Assembly: GCA_026075535.2 (NCBI GenBank)
Contig: AP026538.1
Coordinates: forward strand, 3,348,001-3,412,000
Source of the DNA: Tricholoma matsutake
Taxonomy: Eukaryota; Basidiomycota; Agaricomycetes; Agaricales; Tricholomataceae
Direction: 5' to 3'
Length of the DNA stretch: 64,000 nucleotides
The notes under the pieces were generated by a model that saw nothing but the letters and a program-made list of their open reading frames with translations, had not been told where the DNA came from and ran no database searches. Each line of letters opens with the position of its first letter. The stretch's first letter is position 1. The position numbers and the translations under genes were made by a program. Below are positions 43,858-55,928 of this stretch, piece after piece.

Positions 43858-44900
43858 GACCTGAAAATTTTAGTAGTTAGTAGCAACAAAATGAGATAAG
43901 AAGAAGAAAAAACTTACCCACCATCCAGGAGATGGCCCTGACATTTCTTGGGCTGTTTTTCTTCTTTTCCTCATCGTAGGCCCCTGTAGTGTTGCCTTGA
44001 CTGGCTTGGGACATTTTTGTATTTTTAAAATAACTTGACGCAATGCACTCAGCCTGCTTAGTGTTGAGAGAGGATCCATCAACTTTTGGGGCTCCCTATC
44101 TACTCAAATATTTTAAGAATTTTATACAATTTATTGGAATTGATATTGCCTTTGACTCATTTTTGCTGGTTGACTTGCAAAAAATGAGTCAAATGCAATA
44201 TCAATTCCAACAAATTGTATAAAACTCTGAAAATATTTACATGAATAGGAAGCCCCAAAAGTCGATGGGTCCTCTCTCAACACTAAGCAGGTTGAGTGTA
44301 TTGTGTCAAGCTATTTTAAAAATACAAAAATGCCCCAAGTCAGTCAAGGCAACACTAGGCCCCTGTCCTCATCTCCTCCACCTGTTCTTCATGTGCCATT
44401 CCTGTCCTTTTATGTGCCATTGCCATCCTTTTGCCATTGCTGTCCCATTTTGATGGCTGTCATTACAATATATTTAGAACCTAAAATTGAATTGAAAATA
44501 GTTGATTAGTAAAGAAAAACACAACAAAAGAAAAAAACTTACTGAGGGCCCAAATGATGATAAACATGTCATTTAGGCCCTCCTTATCCATGAAACAGGT
44601 CCTCTCTGGCATTGTTGGCTATTGTGTATTGTGGGCATTATGGGCATGGATTGAGGCTGCAAGGTTGTAGTGGTGGTGGATCTGGCAGTGTCATTGAAGA
44701 AGGTGGCGGTGGTGGTGTGATGAGCTGGTACCCACATAGTCTGTTAGGTGCCTGTCATGTTGTTGTCACTGGTATTAGACCTAGAGTTAGAGAAACCTAG
44801 AAGACAACAAAACCAATTATTAGCTAGTAAAAAAAACAGGTAATGAACAACAAAAAACATACCTAACAGTTGCCATCATTTGGGCCAATGAGAGTCATAG
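43858..44900 (-). repeat. Intron-bearing hairpin units, copy E
   Basis: On the minus strand three GT-AG segments occur: 44862-44798 (65 nt), 44542-44481 (62 nt) and 43917-43861 (57 nt). The first two follow GGCCCAAATGATG or ATTTGGGCCC hairpin arms. Downstream exons begin GTTTCTCTAACTC, GTTCTAAATATATTG and GTCTTAATTCAGAAC. The foldback MITE 43987-44357 is inserted between them. Confidence 0.58.
43987..44357. mobile_element. Foldback hAT-type MITE (TSD GGCCCCTG)
   Basis: The two halves of this 371-bp element are near-perfect inverted repeats over about 165 bp each, from TAGTGTTGCCTTGAC inward to a short centre at about 44165-44185. The 8-bp duplication GGCCCCTG is perfect (43979-43986, 44358-44365). 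Its transcript would form a very long hairpin. Confidence 0.93.
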
Positions 44901-45289
44901 TAGTGGGGATTGATGGAGTGGTGGTGGTTGTATAAGCAAGAGAGGACATGTAGTTATGCATGAGCTCACTATGCATTGTGAATGTTGAATGTTGAATATT
45001 GGGCTCAATACTGATAGGTGTAGCAGATACTACTGATATTGAGTGGAGTTTGTAAGCATTTCCTATGCTGAATGTGGACATTCTTACCATCATCATCCTC
45101 ACTCTTATATTTCCTTTTTGGTTCAAACTCTGCATCTCAGAAGAATGGGTTTCAAATCTAATAGCAGACTGACTTTCAAAATCAAAGCTTACCATGGTGG
45201 ATGTTGAAATCTGTGCTGCAATGCCACTTAAACCTTATTTCTGGTGGCAGTAACATCAGTATATAAGGATGAGTCCTCGCAAGAGGGTG
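44901..45289. other. Unassigned stretch
   Basis: A minus-strand frame (45195-44863) has no recognisable domain and overlaps the unit E sequence. Nothing else was seen. Confidence 0.3.
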
Positions 45290-45392
45290 TTGGCATCCAA
45301 ATGCCAGACATCACATGGGGGAGGGGGGGTATCATGTAGGTTGTTAAAAAACAATTGACCTCAATTTATATAAGTGTCAATTGAGTGGTATA

Positions 45393-47944
45393 CAGTTGAT
45401 ATTCTTATAATGCATAGCACTTGGACTGAGCCAGGACCTATGCATTATGAGATAATATGCACAACAAAAATATTGTGACTGCACCAAAAGTGTGACATGA
45501 TTCACTATAGAATATCAATGACCATTCTGTGTAAAGTAGCTATCTAATGATGTCTGAGTAGAATTAAGGAGGTCGTCACGTCAAAGTTGTGCTCAATACT
45601 TGCATAATTGATGGAGCAATTCAAGTGAGAAATCTGCATCCACATACCTTAGACACACCTTTCTGACTGCTTCACAAAGCTTGATAACCTCCCCTCATGC
45701 AAGAGCATCTTCTCTATCATCCTCAGAATCAGAATCAGAATCATCAACTTCAATGACATCACCCTGTGCAATTGCCATCTCATGCCAAACTTCAGCCACA
45801 ATCTCAACATCACCACCCTCAAACCTGTAAGATGAATCACTGACTTTGTGCTCTTCTACCAGATTAGCAAGATCCTCCAGGGTGGGTGGGGATCTGATGA
45901 TCCACCTATGCCTAACCAATTTGTCAACAGAGTCCATCAATCCCTCTTCAGCCTCAATGATTTGAGGGATGGCAGGTGGTGATCTTTATGGGAGCTTGAT
46001 GGTCAATCTGGGCAATTGGCATTCAGAGGCAAGCCTGTGCAAATCCTGTTGTGCCTGTAAAATATCCCCCTCTGCATTCATGACTGCATCAAGAGTCAGC
46101 CACCAATCATGCTCATTGTGTCAATTGCCAAGCTGTTTCTTGAGACATTCCTCACCATCAGGTAATGTCATATCACTTGCAGTAGCAAAGGTCCAAAGGA
46201 TGTCCCATGTGCCATGGTCTGCATGTGGAGATGACCTGTCAATGATGTTGTTGTCAACAACCTCTCTGTGAAAAGTGTGAATTGTTGCTACCTGATCATT
46301 ATGAGTCAATGCACACCTTTGAGTTTTAGTATGGTTCCAGCAGTGCTGGATTGTTGAGTCATCCACCTGTTTCCATGCCTCCTTTGCCATAAGCATTCCT
46401 TCAAGCAAGTTGATCTTATAAATGTCATGTTCTCCAAGGTCATCCTTTTCAATAGTGCGAAGGCAGAACTCCTGAGCTTTGAAGCATTGAATAATTTGGG
46501 CATCCAGTGGTTGGACAAATAATGTCATATTTGTCTCAAAATACACCAGCTGAATGTTCTGAGGTTCATAGTGGATAAAATGGCCAGAGAAGTTATCGAG
46601 AGTAAGGCAGATGTGTCAATTTTGATGGGTTGAGGTCTCTTATATATCTGTCTATGGGTCAGTGTTCAATTATGACACAGTGGGTGAGTCTGCATACTCA
46701 TCAAAGAGTTCCAATGTCATCCAAGCCTTCTTATTGTTCAATGGTAGAACCCAAGCTGGACTGGAGACCATGTCTTGAAGCAATGAGGTTTCTTTGCCTT
46801 GCCAATATAGATTGGTGGTAGGCACTCACTCCCATCGGCATTGCATCCAAAGGCTATGGTGATGCAAAACTTTTCTTTCTTCTTTCCAGCCATCTGTTTT
46901 GAGACAAGCCCATGGTCAGGTGGTGCACTGTGATGTAATCTTAAGAAAGGTTGTCGCATTAAGATCAACAAGTGAAACTCACATCATGAAGAGACTCGAC
47001 TCATCAATGTTCCATTGATCTCTTGGTGAATAGGTCTTCAAAATTATGCCAAGATGTTTCTGTTCCTCTTTGACTGCCTCAAGATCAACAGATCCTGCTT
47101 CCCCATGCCAATGATGCTCCTTCAAGCCATAGGCCTTGCAAAATGGAAGAATCCACCCATCCCCCAGAAGAACCTCAGCCTCAGGAACATTAAACTGCTC
47201 TTCAAACCTGATGCACTTCTCCTTCAGCATGGGGCCATTCATGGTCTCACCTTTCTCTTCCATATGCTTTACCCAGAACACAAGTGCTTTCTCCATGTCA
47301 GGTCTTGTTACAATGCAGGGTGCTTCACTGATGGTGCATTTGGGTAAGATGTGATGCATTTCTCCATCTCTGGATGCAATTTCAATTTCCTACAATGTGG
47401 ATTGAGTAAAAATCAATGTGCAATCTGCCTTTGATGCAAAATGCCACACAATCTCACTCTGGGACACACTGGGGTGCTCATCAACATATGCATAGACTGT
47501 CATACAATTATGGCCAGTCAGGTTCTCATGTTGTGTGGTCTGTCCAGGCTTTGCAGCTGTCCTTGGTGCATCCTTTTGAACAGGGCCCAGCACCTTTGGC
47601 TGTCATTGGTATGGAGCTGGATTTTCATGAGCTTTTTGAGTAGGTTCAGGTCTAGGGGACATTTCAACTAGGTTCTCCTTTTTTTTCTGACCTGCTTATA
47701 AGCCAAATGCTTGTCCTTAGAAAATTTCAGAGCTAGTTTCAAGCCTGTATGCTATGTTTTGTTATGTAGAGACATCATTCTAGTAAATTGAGTGCATATT
47801 GTGGCGTTCCAGTCTGGATATCAGGTGAAAAATCATTCTGATAATACATAATTGAGTCGCCAGACCTATGCATTATGCACTGCTTTTCCCTGTGTCCCAT
47901 AGTGGTTCCAGCCCAAAATTGATGCATTATGAGAATATCAACTG
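45393..47944 (-). mobile_element. Complete pogo-type Tc1/mariner element
   Basis: The termini CAGTTGATATTCTTATAATG and, inverted, CAGTTGATATTCTCATAATG are flanked by the TA duplication (45391-45392, 47945-47946). The other copy of the host repeat (about 50570) shows the empty site with a single TA. One decayed transposase gene lies inside on the minus strand. Confidence 0.93.
45690..47640 (-). pseudogene. Pogo/Tigger-like DDE_1 transposase
   Basis: From the N-terminus (about 47600) there is a helix-turn-helix segment (VDEHPSVSQSEIVWHFASKA), then a CENP-B-like DNA-binding part (LKEKCIRFEEQF). The DDE core follows: QWNIDESSLFM holds the first Asp (about 46990), PPIYIGKAKKPHCF (about 46800) lies between the acidic residues, and MTLFVQPLDAQIIQCFKAQ (about 46500) holds the third. 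The C-terminal part is acidic (45695-45940). The frame is broken by TGA codons and shifts near 47390, 46970, 46740 and 46121. Confidence 0.85.
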
Positions 47945-48515
47945 TAGCATGTAAAGGAAGTAAAATTACATTGTCATACACCTTTGAAGCACCTAGACAA
48001 AGATGAAGAGCAAAACCATTGAACTTTGATGGCAAACTCAACTCCACACTGATGGCTTGACAACACAGCATTAATATTGAACTCATAACAAGGATTGAGG
48101 CATAATAATTGATAATAATCAGAGTATGGGGTTCATGGGTCCATATACATGGAAGAACTCATGGTGGTAGAAATGAGGTAGAAAATAAATACCTAGCCCA
48201 CTTATATACCTCCACAGAAGCTGATGAGGTTCAAGACCTTGAGGCTGAGGAGACTCAGAAGGAATGCTCACTCAGCCTTGGCCCTTGACACTTGTTCCCA
48301 CTTGAAGAATACTTACTTGAGTACTTGGCTGAGTGAGAGTCAGTAGATGCATTATGCTACTCCGATAAGGTTTGTACAATGTATGTGAACAGATCATGAC
48401 TGCAATTTTAGGTCAAGGAGAGTGGTTCACTGTTTCACAATATTAGTAAAATTAGCACATTGGTTGACATCAAATTAGTAAGCACAACATACCATATATA
48501 GGAATAACATACCCA

Positions 48516-49895
48516 GGAGAGGGGTGGCCAAGAGTATGTCACATGTTGAATCTACCACATAGGAATGGTTAGTTAGTCCAGCCATGGGCTGGTTAATTTT
48601 TTTTTTGGAATATCATGTGATGTTGAACCCGGGAGGAGATGATGGGAAATTGTTAGGTACAATCATCCCCCATTGGGCAAAAAGGTATCAGCAAGCCAAA
48701 AACAAGTGGGTGGCACATCAATAATGCAAAAACAGATGCTTGGGTAAGATCGACCTTATGATGGGTATTAGAAGCCCATAGTTCACATTTGACATTACAG
48801 TAAGTTCTGAAATAATTTATATATGGAGAATTGATGTTGTAATAGGAATACTAGTGACAATGAGAACAGGGAGGAGATATCAGATTTGGAGACTCCCAGC
48901 CAGTCTGATTGTGGTGGACATGGGATTGGTGACCTGATTAGCAGTGAAGAAAGCAGTGAGAGTGGGCATGAAGGAAGTGGAGAGGAGGAAGCTGAAGGTG
49001 GCAACATACCAGCAATACCACCATATTCAAGTTCAACCCTGGCTCCTACAGAACATCAGCTCCCTCTATCTGGAAACAACCCTGCAATGGTGGGCCCCAG
49101 AGACGAGCAGGGAAACGATGGGCAAGAGGTCTGATTGAGCTCCTTCCTAACATGGTAATTAGTTCCCACACCTAGTTAGTTAGTCCCAACCTCGATGCCC
49201 TAAAAAAAATTTGACCCAGTATGCAAGGGGGCTCCAGCCTGATAATCCTGTATGTGCGCCCAGTTAGGTCCAGCCAATGGTGGTGAAAAAAAATTTGTAC
49301 ACCTTATTCTTTTCTGATTATTTTGGTGATAATTTGGGCTCTAGAGCACAATTTGACTCTTGAGCACACTGTGAAATCTCCCAGAAGGGATATAGATTAT
49401 TAACCACATGAATTTAACCAAATGATCAAGTAAATCAAAAGAAAATGAGTACTAAATTTGGGGTGACTCGATGCTTGACTTCCTAGCTGACACCACTGTC
49501 ACTGCATGACCTCATTGCTAAAATGGCTTCTCTGCAGCAGGTGAGCATTAATGAAGGTCTGGGAGAAATGAACTGCCACTAATTATAGGCCTGGGGAATT
49601 TCCAGCCAGTCCTTGATGCAGAGGGATATGCTGAATGTCCTGATTGCAGAGCCTGCATACATTGTGGCATGGTCAGGCTTGCCAATCTCAAAAAGCAACA
49701 CCCCAGAATGAAGATCTGCCTGGAAACAAAACCCAAACAAGATAAGAATGCAAAAATGAAGAGAAACAGACCCTCCTTACCTTTTTCAACCAGCCCAAAC
49801 CAACCTTGGTTCCAAGGGGATGTCAGGACCCAAAATTCATATATCCACTCAGTTTTTTTTAAGCCACCTCTCAGACCCCCCTCCTGCCATATTGG
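48516..49895. other. Stretch between the inverted LTR-like copies
   Basis: A plus frame at 48886-49134 is Glu/Ser/Gly-rich and low complexity. At 49822-49880 a block starting TGTCAGGACCC and containing TATCCACTCAG is inversely repeated at 50995-51053. GTTAGTTAGT blocks at 48570, 49175 and 50900 are direct repeats. No gene was recognised. Confidence 0.4.
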
Positions 49896-50670
49896 GTATG
49901 TTATTCCCATATATGGTATGTTGTACTTACTAATTTGATGTCAACCAATTTGTTAATTTTACTAAATTATTGTGAAACAGTGAACCACTCTCCTTGACCT
50001 AAAATTGCAATCATGATCTGTTCACATACATTGTACAAACCTTATCGGAGTAGCATAATGCATCTACTGACTCTCACTCAGCCAAGTACTCAGGTAAGTA
50101 TTCTTCAAGTGAGAACAAGTGTCAAGGGCCAAGGCTGAGTGAGCATTCCTTCTGAGTCTCCTCAGCCTCAAGGTCTTGAACCTCATCAGCTTCTGTGGAG
50201 GTATATAAGTGGGCTAGGTTGTGATTATTTTCTACCTCATTTCTACCACCATGAGTTCTTCTATAAGGACCCATGAACCCCATACTGTGAGTAATTGAAA
50301 TTATTATGCCTACCTACACATTGCTTGTGTGACAAGTTGCTTGAGGGCCAGTGGTCTGAGGGGCTTTGTCTGCATTGGAATTACACTGAGTTCATAGAAC
50401 TGCATCAACTTTGCAATTGCACAATCCTTGTTATGAGTTCAATATTAATGCTGTGTTGTTGAGCCATCAGTGTGGAGTTGAGTTTGCCATCGAAGGTTTT
50501 GCTCTTCATCTTTGTCTAGGTGCTTCAAAGGTATATGACAATGTAATTTTACTTCCTTTACATGCTATACCACTCAATTTACACTTATATAATTTGATGT
50601 CGAATTTTTTTTACAACCTACACGATACCCCCCCCCCACGTGATGTCCAGCATTTGTGTGCCGACACCCC
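49896..50670 (+). repeat. LTR-like dispersed repeat, copy 2 (uninterrupted)
   Basis: This is the inverse counterpart of copy 1, sharing over 600 bp. It has TATATAAGTGGG at about 50202 and contains an extra insert of about 110 bp (50312-50425) absent from copy 1. At about 50569 it preserves the empty target site of the pogo insertion. It ends near GTGCCGACA at about 50667. Confidence 0.6.
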
Positions 50671-51988
50671 CTTGCTTGGTTCCTTCGACAGTATCCACTG
50701 GACGGCCAGTCCAGGGTCTCGCATTGCCACAGGAGAAGGTGCCCAATTCCAAATCGGCCATGGTCACACAAGGAAATAGACAACCACCTGTTCCTATCAT
50801 AACAAAACCCAGAATCAGCCCCTTTCTTGAAAAACTCGACTACCTCGCGTGCTCGGAAGTGATGTCATATTACCATTTTAAGAAATGTGCCTGATTACGT
50901 AGTTAGTTAGTTCAGCCAAACTGGCCTTAGCAAAAAAATCGACCCCGTATATTTTTTTCCAATGCTGGAGCCCCATTGCTATGCTTGATTATTTTTCCGA
51001 TACCTTGAGGGTGGCTTGAAAAAAAAACTGAGTGGATATATGAATTCGGGTCCTGACACCCCCTTGAGTTCTCGTTACCTCGGACTCGTAATCTATTCCC
51101 ACAAAGCTGTACCATTTGGTCCCAATGTCACCATTAGTGTGACTCCCAGTAATGGCCAGTTGCGATATCCCGACTAATTTCACGTACCGCTTCATCCCTG
51201 ATGTTAGTAGTGACAGAAGCCTGATGATGGTGTCAACTGTGTAGTCCAACAAGCTTCAAGTGTTGGGCCCAGGGTTTGAACCCATGAATGCCTGATCACC
51301 TAAGACTTTGGCAGACGCAATCAAGATGCAATAGCACCACCGCGCCCCCGTTTATTCAAGTTGTCTGCAGAAGTTTTACTTCAGAGGACGGTGCCTGCAG
51401 CTCATGGTAACTTGGCGGCAGGTAATTTAGTATGGCTCATTCCACACCTCTCGTATGTCCAACGTATGTCTAAAGCCATAACTATATTATACCTGACCAC
51501 GGAAAATTAAATGGCTGCATCAAAGATCCCGATCCCCTCAAGCTCGATGAATACCACATTTACTCCTACTTATATATACTCACCACCCTGCCGACACACC
51601 CCGATTTGACTCCGATAACATTGAATCCACAGTCCCCCCGGTCTCCCTCTCCATCTATGCATCCAATTCCTCAAACATCTGCATCGCGACCCTCTGCTTA
51701 TGCATGCCTGGACACATCCCCTCTCCTGGATCCTGATAAAATTGATCTGGATTCTGGAGTTTGCCCACCTATCTCTACCACTGTCGTGTACTTATGTCAG
51801 ATTAGGAGACGAGGTCTAATTCCATGCATGCTTCTCTGTCGTCCAGTTTTAATATATTATAAGTCTATATTATGTATTACGTATTCTTGTCCTGATGTCT
51901 AAGGCAAGGCCCAAAATCTCTGCGTTATGCATGCAGTGAAAACGTAACTAGTACTAGCGTCGGTATTTTCCAGACCTGTGAACATACA
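50671..51988. other. Transition from repeats to the CpG-rich MFS island
   Basis: At about 51262-51345 the minus strand shows B-box-like GGGTTCAAACCC and a weak A-box-like region; a tRNA relic is possible. From about 51400 CpG density rises. A plus frame 51606-51902 (98 aa, Ser/Pro-rich), 38 bp downstream of TATATATA at 51568, could be an exon of an unknown gene, but nothing supports it further. Confidence 0.35.
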
Positions 51989-54225
51989 TTATACTTCTTC
52001 GCGTCCTTTTTCCTCCTGCTCAAGTATCTTGGCAATCTTGAGATCCTGTGAATGTCAACTCTACAAAATGCTAGCGTACAGGAAAAGATTACGTACAACA
52101 CACGGAGCAAATTTGCTTCTTGTCCGTATCTTAGCGCCGTACTTGTAGAATAGGAATGCACTGGGACCGAGAAGCAGCGCTATAAGACCCAACAATGTTG
52201 AGGCCCATTGTGTTCCGAGCTGGTAGCATGATATCAGTCAGCAGTAATGAGATGAGGTTGTGGGAAACCGTACATTATGAAACATCTGCGCTGTGAACAG
52301 TGGAAATGCGGCAGCGATGGCCGAACGAATCATAGTGTTAGCGGCAAAAGCGGAGGCACTGTACATCCTGCAAAATATGGCACATTAGATTCGGAGTACA
52401 TGATGGATCTAGCCTTCAACAGGGCTCACAAATAGGTGTCTACCGTATAGCTCTGAAGAAGATATGTGAGCTTTCAGCGGCAATAACAAAAAGGAAACTG
52501 ACCAAAAACGAATGGAAAGTCAAGCTGACACAGATGCCTATGATACCCGCACCAAGCTCAGGCACGATCCAGTGCACACTCGGATACGCCCCCGCCCACC
52601 CAAGCCAAAATATACCGATAACAAGTAAAGGGCCTGCAATCATACCACCATATAGCCTCTCCTCAGCCGGTGGAAATCCTCTCCACTTTTCAACAAGTGA
52701 GTTGTACTTCCGACCGACGTAGTGAGTAATAATGGAGCCAATAACGGAGCCGACTCCAATGGGAATAAAGGTCAAGCCAACCGACCCGACGCTGAACCCT
52801 CGTTTCTCTCCAAAAATGATTGGAAAGGCTTCGAATACTGGTAAAAATTAGATCGAAAATGAAAGAAGGGAAATGACACAAACACCCATAGAGCAATCCA
52901 TACACCAGCGAGAGGTAAAGCGTTGTGAGTACCAGGATCGGCTCCATTGCAAGCATTTTAAATGGCATATAAAGCGTCCGCTTCAAGACACCTTTCCAGG
53001 ACCAGTCTTGCCTTTCATGGGCTGCGTATAGTTTCGCGTTCAGTTCTGGATCCGCTTTGCGGAGCTTCTTCGCCTGGAATCGAATGATTGTTCAGGAATC
53101 AAAGGTACCCAATAACGGGCAAACACACACTTTATTTAGGAGAAGAACTGGAGCGTACGTCTCTGGGAGACATACGGCTATTCCGGTACTAGCTCCACCA
53201 AATATCATCATCACCCAGAATATCCATCGCCAAGTTACGCCACTTTGGATGATGCTGAAGACACGAGTGGCTTTAGCGATTATAACAAATGGTCATGCGA
53301 AGGAGACGAACTATCCAGAAACAATAGGCCCCATGACCGGGCCCATGAATAACGTGCACACAAATAAGTTGAGAGCAGGACCACGTCCCTCTGCGCCCCA
53401 CATATCAGCGATGATACCTAAAGCCTGCAAGTCAGTACACAGATGTATCCCGTAGCCCCTTGACAAATCACCTCCGCTATTAGTCAATGGTGCGACTGCG
53501 AAGAACCCCGTAAGAAAACGAATGATGATGAGGGTCGCAAAATTATGAGCGAGAGCTTGACCCAGCTGGAAAATCGCATACAAAGCCATCGATAAAATCA
53601 TCACCGGCCTCCGACCAATGAGTTCACTGCTGGGACCGAATACTATGGGCTAAATTGAAAATATCAGCAAAATATATACGTTGCAAATTTGAAACGTACA
53701 CCAAGAATGTATGCCACTAAGAAAATGGCGGTAATGAGTTCTGCAGCTACTTCGGAAACATGGAAGGCTACAGAGATGTCGCGGACTGCAATCGACGGCG
53801 CCGTAGAACCAAACGTCCTAGGGAGAGGGTAGCAAAATGTTAACATCGCGCCATGAAAGATCTCGAGCGACGTACACACAGAGCGTCATCAGAGCAGTGG
53901 CTGCTGTAATGGCCCATTTACGGAGAACAGACCAGGTCTGTGGATTTTCAGGATCATCGGGCCCATCCCAGGTTACTAAGTTTGGGTCAGGTGTAGGCGG
54001 TTCTAGTGTAGCAGTAGGAATCGTAAGTGTGTGTTCAGGGGATTTGGGTTGAGGCGCGTGGGTGTCATCACTGTAGACACTGGCCTGGTCACAAACGACC
54101 TCTTCCTGTAGAGGAGGGTTATCCGAATTCCTGGGGTCACGGGCGCTAGTACTGCCAGACTCTGGATTGGTGGTCGTGATGGAGGAACGCGCGTCATCGT
54201 CCTTCTTGCCATTGTGTGACGACAT
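51989..54225 (-). CDS. MFS transporter, DHA1 drug:H+ antiporter type
   Basis: Eleven exons join into 565 residues: 54225-53876, 53817-53700, 53649-53472, 53417-53312, 53254-53131, 53073-52884, 52837-52503, 52452-52430, 52367-52274, 52219-52097 and 52045-51989. Introns are 46-62 nt and GT-AG, one exon is only 23 nt, and all phases agree. A hydrophilic N-tail of about 90 residues ends in WDGPDDPENPQTWS, typical of DHA1 proteins. Motif A (GPSSELIGRRP) and antiporter motif C (GPVMGPIVSG) are present, with twelve expected membrane segments. It is probably a plasma-membrane exporter of small molecules or polyamines, driven by protons; the substrate cannot be read. No lesion was seen. Confidence 0.92.
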
Positions 54226-55208
54226 GGCCGTCTCTGAGAACGGGGCGTTTACGCTGCAACTACTACATGTCAATCCATGACAGATGATAAATGCAATTCT
54301 GGCAAAAAGATTATAAATGCAATTCTGGTAAAAAGATGTGCCGAGCCTGAGTGTTGCCAGTCGCGTCTCCTTCAACGTTTACAATTTGATATCTGCATTT
54401 GTCTGCAAAACGTGGAGATAAGCATCAGCTGCAAAGGTAAGGAACTGATTGCTTCTGAACGCGTTTAACCACGGACGTGACGGACCAAGGTGCTGGAAGA
54501 ACAAGCGACTGCCAAGTGACTCCCGCTTTTCACACGCCCTGTTTTCCGTTGTCAACGGATTAGCTCGTAATGCTTGCGAGTAAAGCTGATGCTCAAATTG
54601 CGAGGAACATGAGTAATACGCCTTATAGTAATCGGTTGACTCAACTTGAAGCATGGTACATGGTATGGCCGATCAAAGCGTCAAGCTTATTTCTCAGGCT
54701 TCAGGAGTTTGCACTTTGTAGGACGACGCATCAATGCATCAATACGAACTCACAGTACTTAGCTGGTTGTCGTTAACTTAATAGGTATTCAATACACGCT
54801 ATGAAGACAATCCGCAGTGCCCGCTGCCGAAGTTGGTTCCGCTTCTCGATGAGTATACATGCCGGGGTTCAATCTAGTCAGCAATCTGCTCGAGTTGCCA
54901 ATTGGATCGATCAGCGACCGGTCAGTCAATAGCCGGGAGTAGATAAAGCCGAGATCCGGTCTGATGCGCTTATTTCGGCTGAGTTCGGCGTTCGCTTATT
55001 CGCGAGCGGCTGGATGCCGGAAGGCTGGGTAGAGAATCCGGATGTCCGTACATAAAATAATTTAAGTTTCACATACTACACTATGCCATGCAATGATATA
55101 AACACAGATTTATGCTGTTTGTATACCTGTCAAGAAACATTTGAGAAATATTGGGGTTTTGTTTGATCATATAATTTCCAAAATCGGCCAATACCTTCAC
55201 ATTTACAC
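54226..55208. other. CpG-rich upstream region of the MFS gene, then repeat edge
   Basis: CpG-rich DNA continues to about 55040 and stops sharply; the promoter should lie here. No second gene could be supported. After 55060 the sequence is AT-rich and CpG-poor. Confidence 0.45.
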
Positions 55209-55502
55209 TTGTTCTTGATTAAGGTATCATATGATATATACACATGCATATATGATTGCTCTACTGAACTGTATTGGGAGAAAACTGGCTGGGATGAAGA
55301 TAATCATGTGCTTTTGAAGGCATGGACTTTGGAACCCAAGGGCAGCCATGTGAGTCCAATGGACATATATAGGATATATCATGTCCTTATGTCCAATTTG
55401 CAGGATGGCTTTCATGTTATTGTAGTGGTAGACTGGAGGCAGACAGATGAACATCCATATTCTCCAATGGTAAAATTTTCTGGGAAGGCTCTGTTAGGGT
55501 GA
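55209..55502 (+). pseudogene. Unrecognised protein fragment
   Basis: A 97-residue frame with ordered composition (YWEKTGWDEDNHVLLKAW, later FHVIVVVDWRQTDEHPYSP) ends in the tandem repeat at 55492. The composition looks protein-coding, but I do not recognise it. The fragment is cut at its right end by the LTR. Confidence 0.3.
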
Positions 55503-55561
55503 CAGTGTTAGGGTGACAGTGTTAGGGTGACAGTGTTAGGGTGACAGTGTTAGGGTGACAC
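55492..55561 (+). repeat. Five 14-bp tandem repeats at an LTR end
   Basis: TGTTAGGGTGACAG occurs four times, followed by a fifth copy ending AC that merges into the LTR3 terminus. The unit contains TTAGGG but is not a telomeric array. Confidence 0.9.
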
Positions 55562-55928
55562 CCACTCATTTATCTGCTAGCTAAGACTGTGTGAGTTCTC
55601 TCTACAAGAAGGGGGTGTGATGGGAAAATTGATAGTTTTGATGTGAGGGGTCATTAATAGATTAGTTGGTTGAGGAAGGCATTTTGCACCACAATAGTAG
55701 GTGGAATACCTAAGAGAACACAACTGGGGTCCCCTAGGCATGTATTTAAGTTTATATCCTATGTCATATACATTGTACATTGTCACAACCAATGTGCACA
55801 TACATGCACATACATATCAATGCATGTGAAATAAAATTCTCATGCCTCGCAGAGTTGCATGTGTAGTGTAATTTGACATAACAAAATAAAAATGAAATTT
55901 CATTATGTAATGGGGCTGTTTCCTAACA
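55548..55928 (-). mobile_element. LTR3 family 3' LTR
   Basis: The LTR is 381 bp, TGTTAG...CTAACA. On the minus strand it begins TGTTAGGAAACAGCC at 55928, immediately after a polypurine tract (AAAAGGGGGGTAA). It contains AATAAAATTC near 55831 and TTTAAGTTTATATC near 55745. It matches the LTR pieces at 23940-24286 and 31598-31653. Confidence 0.8.

Larger units (their letters stand above)
45290..48515 (-). repeat. LTR-like dispersed repeat, copy 1, split by pogo
   Basis: Pieces 45290-45392 and 47945-48515 match, in inverse, the repeat at 49896-50670. On the minus strand the repeat begins near TATGTTATTCC, includes a TATA-like TATATAAGTGGG at about 48205, and ends near GATGCCAACA. It looks like an LTR, but no internal region is attached. 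Confidence 0.6.

Noticed and set aside
51262..51345. tRNA gene on the minus strand
   Set aside because: A B-box-like word is present but no acceptable acceptor stem or D arm could be paired.
51606..51902. 98-aa Ser/Pro-rich plus frame as a gene
   Set aside because: It has no recognisable domain, no clear splice structure and no partner exon; CpG richness alone is not enough.
55492..55561. Telomeric repeat
   Set aside because: The unit TGTTAGGGTGACAG is 14 bp and only contains TTAGGG once; it belongs to an LTR end.
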